A DNA stretch of 27,134 nucleotides from Bacillota bacterium (GTDB lineage: Bacteria > Bacillota_I > Bacilli_A > RFN20 > CAG-826): positions 1 through 27,134 of the forward strand of contig JAEWMX010000012.1 of NCBI GenBank assembly GCA_023393065.1, in the 5' to 3' direction. Position numbers and translations under genes: made by a program. The notes beneath the pieces are model-generated. The model was not told where the DNA came from. It worked only from the letters and a program-made list of their open reading frames with translations, and searched no databases. Shown piece by piece: positions 14,298 to 20,618 of the stretch (the stretch's first letter is position 1; the number at the start of each line of letters is the position of its first letter).

Positions 14298-14382
14298 TGG
14301 TGCAGATAACAGGAATTGAACCTGCACGGGTTACCCCACTAGATCCTAAGTCTAGCGCGTCTGCCAGTTCCGCCATATCTGC
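14298..14382 (-). tRNA. tRNA-Leu (TAG)
   Basis: The 5' end GCAGATA pairs with TATCTGC, followed by ACCA encoded in the DNA. The long variable arm of a class II tRNA is present (GTGGGGTAACCC). The anticodon loop CTTAGGA gives TAG, reading CUA/leucine codons. The D-arm TGGCGGAACTGGCAGACGC is typical of leucine tRNAs. Last in a cluster of four tRNAs on the minus strand. Confidence 0.95.
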
Positions 14383-14385
14383 ACG

Positions 14386-14461
14386 TGGTGCCGTCTAGAG
14401 GACTCGAACCTCCAACCTATTGATTACAAATCAATTGCTCTGCCAATTGAGCTAAGACGGC
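14386..14461 (-). tRNA. tRNA-Thr (TGT)
   Basis: The acceptor stem GCCGTCT pairs perfectly with AGACGGC, followed by ACCA. The anticodon loop TTTGTAA has TGT, and the T-arm has GGTTCGAGTCC. Only three bases separate it from tRNA-Leu, so the two are surely co-transcribed. Confidence 0.95.
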
Positions 14462-14462
14462 G

Positions 14463-14538
14463 TGGTGGGCGCTACAGGGATCGAACCTGCGACCTCTTCC
14501 GTGTGAAGGAAACGCTCTCCCAACTGAGCTAAGGGCCC
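14463..14538 (-). tRNA. tRNA-Val (CAC), acceptor stem with a C-C mismatch
   Basis: The D-arm TAGCTCAGTTGGGAGAGC, T-arm GGTTCGATCC and encoded ACCA are canonical. The anticodon loop TTCACAC has CAC, reading GUG/valine. The acceptor arms are GGGCCCT (5') and AGCGCCC (3'): six pairs and one C-C mismatch at position 5-68. One base separates it from tRNA-Thr. The mismatch may be a real mutation or a sequencing error. Confidence 0.9.
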
Positions 14539-14541
14539 AAG

Positions 14542-14585
14542 GGAAGGTAGTGTGTAACGAACTAGTTCGTTAATTTGTCCCTTCC
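14542..14585. repeat. Symmetric nested palindrome upstream of tRNA-Val
   Basis: GGAAGG, 8 bases, the perfect 16-base palindrome AACGAACTAGTTCGTT (14556-14571), 8 bases, CCTTCC: exactly symmetric in arm and spacer lengths. It lies between tRNA-Ile and tRNA-Val. It could be an operator, a processing hairpin in the precursor RNA, or a leftover integration-site-like dyad. Confidence 0.55.
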
Positions 14586-14589
14586 TAAC

Positions 14590-14606
14590 AAAAAGCCCAT
14601 ACGGGC
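14590..14606 (-). terminator. Short intrinsic terminator after tRNA-Ile
   Basis: On the minus strand GCCC-GTAT-GGGC is followed by TTTTT, 13 bases after the CCA end of tRNA-Ile. The stem is only 4 bp, so it may be leaky and allow read-through into Val-Thr-Leu. Confidence 0.45.
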
Positions 14607-14619
14607 CGTGCGTGTAAAA

Positions 14620-14696
14620 TGGTGGACCTGAATAGATTTGAACTATCGACCTCGCCCTTATCAGGGGCGCGCTCTAACCAACTGAGCTACAGGTCC
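14620..14696 (-). tRNA. tRNA-Ile (GAT)
   Basis: The acceptor stem GGACCTG pairs perfectly with CAGGTCC, followed by ACCA. The anticodon loop CTGATAA has GAT. The D-arm TAGCTCAGTTGGTTAGAGC is typical. It is the first gene of the tRNA cluster, just below the promoter at 14720-14748. Confidence 0.95.
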
Positions 14697-14719
14697 ATCA
14701 CGCTTTTTTGCGCTTAATT

Positions 14720-14748
14720 AATATACAATAGGCACATATAAATTGCAA
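14720..14748 (-). promoter_or_regulatory. Promoter of the tRNA cluster
   Basis: On the minus strand TTGCAA (14748-14743), a 17-base spacer, TATATT (14725-14720), about 24 bases before the 5' end of tRNA-Ile. The position and spacing fit a stable-RNA promoter. Confidence 0.7.
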
Positions 14749-14785
14749 CTACAAAAACCATCCGCTTTCTTTATAAAAGAAGAAG

Positions 14786-14812
14786 AAAGCCCGAGACATA
14801 ATCTCGGGCTTT
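14786..14812 (-). terminator. Intrinsic terminator of the rplM-rpsI operon
   Basis: On the minus strand the 11-bp stem AAAGCCCGAGA / TCTCGGGCTTT has a 5-base loop, followed by a CTTCTTCTTTT tail. It begins 22 bases after the rpsI stop. Confidence 0.9.
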
Positions 14813-14834
14813 GATTGACATGTTTCGAAACGGA

Positions 14835-15236
14835 TTAACGCTTGGAGAACTGAGGAGCGCGACGAGCACCTTTAAGGCCGTATTTTTTACGTTCCTTTGT
14901 GCGAGAGTCACGAGTAATAAAACCAGCAGTTTTAAGAGCGATGCGATCAGCACCAGCTTCTAATAAGGCTCTGGTAATACCAAGACGAATGGCGCCTGAT
15001 TGACCAGTGAAACCGCCACCTTTGACCGTAGCGTTTACATCGAAACGCTCAGCATTATTCGTTAAAACGAGGGGTTGCTTGAGATCCATAACGAGGGTTT
15101 CATAGGGCATGTAGGCATGAACATCAAAACCATTGACGGTAATTTTACCTTTGCCGGGAACTAAATAAACGCGTGCAATTGATGATTTGCGGCGTCCTGT
15201 TCCGTAATATTGAGCAGTTTTCTTAGTTGTGGCCAT
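14835..15236 (-). CDS. rpsI: 30S ribosomal protein S9
   Basis: 133 aa, full length. The N-terminal YYGTGRRKSSIARVYL and the C-terminal RRAPQFSKR, whose basic tail reaches the ribosomal P site, are canonical. The central GGGFTGQSGAIRLGITRALL is the conserved S9 core. The start is set by AGGAGG six bases before ATG. It follows rplM after nine bases, in the universal L13-S9 pairing, and ends at a strong terminator. Nothing unusual is visible. Confidence 0.98.
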   Translation of the reverse strand: MATTKKTAQYYGTGRRKSSIARVYLVPGKGKITVNGFDVHAYMPYETLVMDLKQPLVLTNNAERFDVNATVKGGGFTGQSGAIRLGITRALLEAGADRIALKTAGFITRDSRTKERKKYGLKGARRAPQFSKR

Positions 15237-15245
15237 GATTACCTC

Positions 15246-15686
15246 CTAGTACTTGAGCTCGAGCGCTTCCGGCTTTTGAGCTTCATGTTTGTGTTCCGGA
15301 CCAGCATAGACGAACAATTTCTTGTAAATCTGACGACCGAGACGTCCTTTAGGTAACATACCCCAGACGGCTCTTTCGAGCATTTCTTCCGGATAGTTTC
15401 TTTGCATTTCACCAGATGATCTTGTTCTTAGTCCACCAGGTTGCATAGAGACGTTGTAATAATTCTTTTTGTGTTCTTTATCGCCAGAAAGTCCGACTTT
15501 TTCGGCATTAACGATGATGACAAAATCACCGCAGTCGACATTTGGGGTGAAGATGGGTTTGTTTTTACCCATTAGAACCACCGCGACTTCCGAAGCAAGT
15601 CTACCCAAAGGTTTGTCAGTTGCATCGATGACATACCACTTACGGGTTATTTCTTGCGCTTTAGCTATCGTTGTTTGACGTTGCAT
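15246..15686 (-). CDS. rplM: 50S ribosomal protein L13
   Basis: 146 aa from the ATG at 15684-15686, chosen because AAGGAG lies seven bases before it; an in-frame TTG 18 bases upstream is unlikely to be used. Conserved L13 segments are visible: KWYVIDATDKPLGRLASEVAVVL near the N-terminus, VDCGDFVIIVNAEKV, and AVWGMLPKGRLGRQIYKKL. It is an early-assembling large-subunit protein binding 23S rRNA. It is preceded by a ~70-nt untranslated leader with short GC-rich dyads, where Firmicutes often carry an L13-binding autoregulatory element; I cannot confirm that class here. Confidence 0.97.
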   Translation of the reverse strand: MQRQTTIAKAQEITRKWYVIDATDKPLGRLASEVAVVLMGKNKPIFTPNVDCGDFVIIVNAEKVGLSGDKEHKKNYYNVSMQPGGLRTRSSGEMQRNYPEEMLERAVWGMLPKGRLGRQIYKKLFVYAGPEHKHEAQKPEALELKY

Positions 15687-15752
15687 AATATTCTCCTTAC
15701 TCAAACTAGAATCTTACCGGGACCGTAGTTTTCGCAATTTGCGCCGACATTA

Positions 15753-15781
15753 AGTCTATATATATAATATAGAAAAGTCAA
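15753..15781 (-). promoter_or_regulatory. Probable promoter of rplM-rpsI
   Basis: TTGACT (15781-15776) is followed by an AT-rich stretch. TATAGA falls at a 15-base spacing and TAGACT at 17, so the exact -10 is ambiguous. The leader downstream contains CGCAA/TTGCG and other short dyads. Confidence 0.55.
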
Positions 15782-15819
15782 CGATTATTTCTTACTAGTC
15801 TACGAGTCCAAAATACCCT

Positions 15820-16524
15820 CTAAAGAGCGACGTTATGAAAAACGTTTTGAACGTCTTGCAGTTCGTCAAGGGCGTCAATTAATTCTTGAAATCGTGTTAA
15901 ATCTTCGCCTTCGAGGTTGATACTATCATTAGCAATCATTTGAATTTCCGCGATTTGGAATTCTTCGATGCCTAAAGAGTTCAATAAATCTTTGGCCTGA
16001 GCAAAACTGGTGGGTTCAACTAGAACTTCAATTACGCCTTCTTCACTAGAAATTTCGCGAACATCAACATCGCCCAGAATTAACGTTTCTTCTACTAAAT
16101 CTTTATTATCAAAGGCAAACACAAGCAAACCAGCTTCCGTAAAGTTATACGAAACTGTTCCCATGTGACCGCCTTTTTTCGTCACAAGCGTCCGAATTTC
16201 GACAAAGGCTCGATTAGCGTTATCAGTCAAAGAATCAATAATTAAAAAAGAATTACCCGGTCCAAAAGCTTCATAGCGACCTGGTGTATATGTCTCCGCA
16301 TCGCCACCTTGGGCTTTCTTAATCGCCCGGTCAATGACATCGCGAGGAATTGACTGACCTTTAAATTTATCGATCGCCGAACGAAGGGCGAGATTACTGT
16401 TGGGATCGGGAATCCCTGATTTCGCCGCCATATATATTTCGCGTGAGGCCCGAGCATACAAGGCCGATTTCCTTGCCCCACTCTTGGCCATTGCCGCCGC
16501 TCTTACTTCAAAATGTCTTCCCAT
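15820..16524 (-). CDS. YebC/PmpR-family protein (YeeN-type)
   Basis: 234 aa, typical length. The opening MGRHFEVRAAAMAKSGARKS, then REIYMAAKSG, PDPNSNLALRSAI, GGDAETYTPGRYEAFGPGN and the C-terminal DVQNVFHNVAL match the YeeN branch (second YebC paralogue of Firmicutes and Mollicutes) better than classical YebC. The family was long called transcriptional regulators; recent work ties YebC proteins to relieving ribosome stalling at proline-rich sequences. A cytoplasmic nucleic-acid- or ribosome-associated role is expected. AAGGGAG precedes the ATG by nine bases. It sits between truA and rplM, where most Firmicutes have nothing; a TATAAT at 16551-16546 may give it its own transcript. Confidence 0.92.
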   Translation of the reverse strand: MGRHFEVRAAAMAKSGARKSALYARASREIYMAAKSGIPDPNSNLALRSAIDKFKGQSIPRDVIDRAIKKAQGGDAETYTPGRYEAFGPGNSFLIIDSLTDNANRAFVEIRTLVTKKGGHMGTVSYNFTEAGLLVFAFDNKDLVEETLILGDVDVREISSEEGVIEVLVEPTSFAQAKDLLNSLGIEEFQIAEIQMIANDSINLEGEDLTRFQELIDALDELQDVQNVFHNVAL

Positions 16525-16561
16525 AATGTGTTACTCCCTTTATATATTATATAATTTTGCC

Positions 16562-17293
16562 TCAATAATCGACTTTAACTAAATAAAGTCCATTGGGAGG
16601 AGCCTTGTAATTAACAAAATGACGGTCGGGATTATCTAATAACTGAGCTGTTTCCTCTATCGTAAAGCGACCCATGCCAATTTCAATTAGGGTACCAACT
16701 ATCATTCGGACCATATAACGCATAAAACCATTTCCGGAGATTTCGATAATCAAATGGTTTTCGGGCGTAAAAACATGAATCCCAAATATTTCGCGCACAA
16801 AATCTTCTTGGTCTTCTTCTTTACTAGTAAAATTGCGGAAGTCATGGCGACCATAAAATAACTCAGCGGCCTTACTTAGCGATTCAATATCTAATTGGCG
16901 GGGATAAAAATGTTTAAAATCAACGTTAAACGGGTCGTCTTCGCCGATATTAATAATGTATTGATAAACTTTTGATTTAGCCGATAGCCGAGCGTGAAAA
17001 TCATCAGCAACTTGAATAATCTCATCAATATGAATATCACGATTTAAAAGACGGTTTAAGGCATAACGAAATTTATCGAGATCTTCAATTTTTTTATCGC
17101 TATCAAAATGGAATCTTTGCCCAAGAGCATGGACACCCGCGTCCGTTCGACCCGAACCATAGATCAAAGTTTCTTTATCTAATAATTTAGATAAAACGGT
17201 TTCAATACTTCCTTGGATAGTTAAAACATTGGGTTGTCTTTGCCAGCCTTGAAAATGCGTACCATTATATTTAACCGTCGCTAAATATCTCAT
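16562..17293 (-). CDS. truA: tRNA pseudouridine synthase A
   Basis: 243 aa from the ATG at 17291-17293, which overlaps the ecfT stop as ATGA; the frame is open upstream, but that part is inside ecfT and does not resemble TruA. TruA converts U38-U40 of the anticodon arm to pseudouridine. The catalytic motif SGRTDAGVHALGQ carries the nucleophilic Asp (D51). Other family blocks seen are KYNGTHFQGWQRQ, FHARLSAKSKVYQY, and the dimer/C-terminal NGFMRYMVRMIVGTLIEIG. The ecfT-truA-rplM order is the usual Firmicutes arrangement, here with a YebC-family gene inserted. Confidence 0.96.
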   Translation of the reverse strand: MRYLATVKYNGTHFQGWQRQPNVLTIQGSIETVLSKLLDKETLIYGSGRTDAGVHALGQRFHFDSDKKIEDLDKFRYALNRLLNRDIHIDEIIQVADDFHARLSAKSKVYQYIINIGEDDPFNVDFKHFYPRQLDIESLSKAAELFYGRHDFRNFTSKEEDQEDFVREIFGIHVFTPENHLIIEISGNGFMRYMVRMIVGTLIEIGMGRFTIEETAQLLDNPDRHFVNYKAPPNGLYLVKVDY

Positions 17294-18165
17294 AAGAGCG
17301 CCACCCACGTGGGAATAGCAAAAATCATTTCGATGTAATTCCAATTCATTACCGAAGTCACTATTACGCCTGTTGTTAAAACCGCAACAAATAGTAAGGA
17401 AAAAGTATCACCTAAATGCCAGGATAAATTACGATAGCGCGTCCGTTTGGCTCGTGGATTATATCCCCGGGCTTCCATGGCGTTAGCGAGTTCTTCGCTG
17501 CGTTGAAAGGCCGACATAAATAACGGCACGATAAGCGATAAAATAGCTTTGATTTTTTCTTTGATTTTACCATGTTCAAAATCGACACCTCGAGAAGCTT
17601 GGGCATTCATAATCCGCATCGTTTCATCAAGTAAAGTGGGAATAAATCGCAAAGCGATAGAAATAGTCATGGCAATTTCATGAGTCGGAAATTTAATAAC
17701 TTTTAAAGGTGTCATATACCACTCTAAGGCATACGTTAAATCAAGAGGCTTAGTTGTAGCTGTTAAAATCAAAGTTAAAGAAATCATCATGACGAGACGT
17801 AAGACGATTTTTGCACTTTGTAAAATTGATTCCCAAAAGATATTAAAACTACCAAGGCTAAAGGCTACTCGTGTTGCCCCAAGAGGCGGGATAAGAATAT
17901 TAATCAAAAGCAAAATAATAATCATTATCCATAACGCTTTTAAAGATGAAAATAATTGACGAAGACTAATTCGTGACACTAAGAGCAAGATAAAAATAAT
18001 TAATAACAAGATGCCGCCCATTACAAATGTCATTACTTGTGATGTATAACCATAAAAAACCGCCACCATTAGTAAAACCAAGGCCAAAAGCTTACTACGC
18101 GGATCGAGGCGATGAATGAAGGTATTAAAGGGTGCATAACGCCCTAACGCTAATCCTTTCATCAT
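17290..18165 (-). CDS. ecfT: ECF transporter transmembrane protein EcfT
   Basis: 291 aa integral membrane subunit that couples the two ATPases to exchangeable substrate-binding S components for vitamin and micronutrient uptake. About five hydrophobic helices are visible (e.g. 28-48, 50-66, 76-97, 115-135, 260-280). The coupling helices carry the diagnostic Ala-Arg-Gly motif, in SEELANAMEARGYNPRA (~218-234). Two ATGs open the frame, overlapping the ecfA2 stop as ATGA. No S component gene is in the window, consistent with a group II (shared) ECF module encoded apart from its S proteins. Confidence 0.95.
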   Translation of the reverse strand: MMKGLALGRYAPFNTFIHRLDPRSKLLALVLLMVAVFYGYTSQVMTFVMGGILLLIIFILLLVSRISLRQLFSSLKALWIMIIILLLINILIPPLGATRVAFSLGSFNIFWESILQSAKIVLRLVMMISLTLILTATTKPLDLTYALEWYMTPLKVIKFPTHEIAMTISIALRFIPTLLDETMRIMNAQASRGVDFEHGKIKEKIKAILSLIVPLFMSAFQRSEELANAMEARGYNPRAKRTRYRNLSWHLGDTFSLLFVAVLTTGVIVTSVMNWNYIEMIFAIPTWVALL

Positions 18166-19019
18166 CTTGCTCCTTTGGCTTTAAAAATGGCCAAGGCTAA
18201 TGAATCAATATCTTTAATCATCTTAATGTCTAAAGACATACCATTGCTCGATAAGGATTTTACAAACTTATACAAAAGTGGTGTTTCTAAAGAATAGCGA
18301 TCGTTTTCTTGATTAAATAGTTTTAAAGGCGTCGTTATTTCTTTAACTTCGCCATCTTCCATAACAATAACAGTATCGCTATATTCTAAAACGATGTTCA
18401 TATCATGAGTGACAATAATGACTGTTGTCCCATCGTCGTGCAACTTTTTAAATAAGCCCATCATTTGTCTTGCGCCCCGCGGATCAAGACCAGCGGTTGG
18501 CTCATCAAGGACAAGAATTTGTGGCTTTAAGGCTAATATACCAGCAATAGCGACACGCCGTCTTTCCCCGCCTGATAAATCAAAAGGCGAACGCTTAAAA
18601 AAGCTTTCATCAAGTCCAACTTGTCTTAATGCTTCATGGGCGTCTTGCAAGGCTTCTTCGGTTTTCTTACCAAAGTTCTTAGGTCCAAAGGCAACATCTT
18701 TTTCGACTGTTTCCTCAAATAATTGATATTCAGGAAATTGAAAAACGATACCAACAAGCTTCCGCAACTCTTTAATCTTTTTTGTTTTACGGCGACGGTT
18801 TTTGCTGACGATATAATCGTTAATAATAACTTCGCCTTCTGAAGGCACTAAAAGGCCGTTAAGCTGCTGAATGAGGGTCGATTTACCACATCCCGTTTTG
18901 CCAACAATTGCCGTAAAAGAGCCATCAAGAATATCGAGGTTTACATGAGAAAGAGCCTCATAACTAAATGGGGTTTTATCGTTGTATGTAAATGAAACAT
19001 TCGCGTATTTTATCGGCAT
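18162..19019 (-). CDS. ecfA2: ECF transporter ATPase EcfA2
   Basis: 285 aa ABC ATPase. Walker A GKTGCGKS (40-47), Q-loop VFQFPEYQLFE, signature LSGGERRR, Walker B ILVLDEPTAGLD and switch His in VTHDM are all intact. The Q-loop with FPEYQLF is characteristic of EcfA2 rather than EcfA1. The gene overlaps the end of ecfA1 by 10 bases and ends in an ATGA overlap with ecfT, so the three should be made in fixed ratio. It pairs with EcfA1 to energise EcfT. Confidence 0.96.
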   Translation of the reverse strand: MPIKYANVSFTYNDKTPFSYEALSHVNLDILDGSFTAIVGKTGCGKSTLIQQLNGLLVPSEGEVIINDYIVSKNRRRKTKKIKELRKLVGIVFQFPEYQLFEETVEKDVAFGPKNFGKKTEEALQDAHEALRQVGLDESFFKRSPFDLSGGERRRVAIAGILALKPQILVLDEPTAGLDPRGARQMMGLFKKLHDDGTTVIIVTHDMNIVLEYSDTVIVMEDGEVKEITTPLKLFNQENDRYSLETPLLYKFVKSLSSNGMSLDIKMIKDIDSLALAIFKAKGAR

Positions 19020-19825
19020 AAAAAATCCGCCATTTCATCGAGATTTGCAAGCTTATCAACATCAAAACCCTGATATTTTAGGGCTTTTTTAAGTTTTTGT
19101 ATAAAGGGTAAATCAAGATCAATTTCTTTTAATACTTCTTCTTTAGCAAATACATCCTGCGGTAAACCGCTTAGAATAATCTTGCCCTGATGCATAACGA
19201 TAACTTCATCACTAAGCGCGGCTTCTTCGATATCATGAGTAATTGATAAAATTGTTAAATTGGGATTTTCTTTTCGCATCGCAAAAAGGGTTTCTTTAAC
19301 TTCACGTTTACCCTTGGGATCAAGCATCGAAGTGGCTTCATCAAGAATAATTAAATCAGGAGACATGGCCAGGATACCGGCAATTGCCACGCGCTGTTTT
19401 TGACCACCAGAAAGATTTGCTGGTTCACTTTCTAAAAATTCACTCATATGAACTTTCGCGGCAAACTTTTGAATAATATCTTCCATATCTTCATGAGCCA
19501 CTAAACGATTTTCTAAACCAAAAGCAATATCATCTTTAACTGTTGCCCCAATAAATTGATTATCGGGATTTTGAAAAACAATACCGATTTTAGAGCGAAT
19601 CGCATGCAAACTTTTTTCGCTTAGTATTTCATCAAAAACTTGAATCTCGCCTTTTTTAAAAGTTAGTAAACCCATTATGAGTTTAGCTAATGTGGATTTG
19701 CCTGATCCGTTATGACCAATGATAGATACGTATTTGCCACGCTCCACGATAAAAGAAACGTCATTAACGGCGTCGTGTTTACCATCATAGGAGAAGAAGA
19801 GATTTTTAACTTCGAGGGCTAACAT
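19010..19825 (-). CDS. ecfA1: ECF transporter ATPase EcfA1
   Basis: 271 aa from the ATG at 19823-19825, preceded by GGAGAG; an open extension upstream to 19918 is out of family and overlaps the small membrane gene. Walker A GHNGSGKS (37-44), Q-loop VFQNPDNQF, signature LSGGQKQR, Walker B LIILDEATSMLD and ITHDIEEA are intact. The PDNQF Q-loop and C-terminal extension fit EcfA1. It is located directly upstream of ecfA2 and ecfT on the minus strand. Confidence 0.95.
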   Translation of the reverse strand: MLALEVKNLFFSYDGKHDAVNDVSFIVERGKYVSIIGHNGSGKSTLAKLIMGLLTFKKGEIQVFDEILSEKSLHAIRSKIGIVFQNPDNQFIGATVKDDIAFGLENRLVAHEDMEDIIQKFAAKVHMSEFLESEPANLSGGQKQRVAIAGILAMSPDLIILDEATSMLDPKGKREVKETLFAMRKENPNLTILSITHDIEEAALSDEVIVMHQGKIILSGLPQDVFAKEEVLKEIDLDLPFIQKLKKALKYQGFDVDKLANLDEMADFLCR

Positions 19826-20034
19826 TGTTTTACTCTCCGCGCATAATACTCTATCAAAAGGATGGTAATAACAAAAACAAGGACACTTCCGAAGATAGCG
19901 ATAAGAAAGACCCACCATTTAATTTCATTAGGAAATGCTAAGTGTAAGGATGATAAAACCACCACCACAAAAAGAACGAGGGCCAAAGACCCTATGGTTA
20001 TTCTTCTAAGCAAGTGGCGGGTTTGTTTTTTCAT
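19819..20034 (-). CDS. Small membrane protein between comEB and ecfA1 (71 aa)
   Basis: Basic N-terminus (KKQTRHLLRR), a first hydrophobic helix (~13-33), a short loop with FPNEIKWW, a second helix (~41-62) and a basic end (YYARRVKQC). It therefore should be a two-helix hairpin with both ends in the cytoplasm. The ATG lies three bases after the comEB stop and the gene overlaps ecfA1 by seven bases, so it fits exactly into the operon and is very probably real. No strong ribosome site precedes it; coupling to comEB is likely. I do not recognise a named family. An accessory role in the ECF operon is a guess from position only. Confidence 0.7.
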   Translation of the reverse strand: MKKQTRHLLRRITIGSLALVLFVVVVLSSLHLAFPNEIKWWVFLIAIFGSVLVFVITILLIEYYARRVKQC

Positions 20035-20037
20035 GTT

Positions 20038-20514
20038 CTAAATCATCTCAATTTTCGGTAAACGAGCGTTATATTTGCGAATTTTAACACCCGCTAAATG
20101 GAGGAGATGAACACTGGCTTTAGTGTTAGTAGCTTCGCTATATTTATTTTCGGCATAGACGACTTCTTTTATTCCCGTTTGAATGATAGCTTTCGCGCAT
20201 TCATTGCATGGAAACAAGGTGACATATAAAGTACAGCCATCAAGAGCCGAACCATTTCTTGTATTTAAAATTGCATTAAATTCGGCGTGACAAACATATA
20301 AATATTTTGAGTCGAGATCTTCGCCTTTTTCCCATGAGACTTGGCTTTCATCAATACCTCGGGGCATGCCATTATAACCAATTGAAACGACTTTATGATC
20401 TTTATCGACAATGCAAGCTCCAACTTGTGTACTCGGGTCTTTGCTTCGTAAGGAAGAAAAAACAGCAATCCCCATAAAATATTCGTCCCAGCTAATTGGT
20501 GTTCTTAGTTCCAT
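20038..20514 (-). CDS. comEB: dCMP deaminase (ComEB-type)
   Basis: 158 aa cytoplasmic zinc enzyme making dUMP from dCMP for thymidylate synthesis. The zinc site is complete: CHAEFNAIL with H76 and catalytic E78, and LFPCNECAKAI with C103 and C106. The N-terminal SLRSKDPSTQVGACIVD and GYNGMPRGID are typical of the family. GAGG lies eight bases before the ATG and an extended -10 at 20541-20549 precedes it. It heads the operon leading to the ECF genes. The name comEB is historical; no competence role is implied. Confidence 0.95.
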   Translation of the reverse strand: MELRTPISWDEYFMGIAVFSSLRSKDPSTQVGACIVDKDHKVVSIGYNGMPRGIDESQVSWEKGEDLDSKYLYVCHAEFNAILNTRNGSALDGCTLYVTLFPCNECAKAIIQTGIKEVVYAENKYSEATNTKASVHLLHLAGVKIRKYNARLPKIEMI

Positions 20515-20540
20515 ATTAAATACCTCACAAACTTTTTCTA

Positions 20541-20549
20541 ATTATATCA
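20541..20549 (-). promoter_or_regulatory. Extended -10 promoter of the comEB operon
   Basis: TGATATAAT on the minus strand (TG-N-TATAAT, perfect -10), 26 bases before the comEB ATG. No good -35 is seen, which extended -10 promoters tolerate. Confidence 0.65.
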
Positions 20550-20618
20550 TCGTGGTTAACAAAAGATTAGTAAAACAATATCAAAATTACAAGGTAATAA
20601 GTAGGGCAAAAAAGATAT

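Noticed and set aside
17294..17344. N-terminal extension of TruA
   Set aside because: It lies inside ecfT; the ATG at 17293 forms an ATGA overlap and gives the canonical TruA start.
19826..19918. N-terminal extension of EcfA1
   Set aside because: It overlaps the small membrane gene and adds a Cys/Tyr-rich segment foreign to ABC ATPases; the ATG at 19825 fits the family start.
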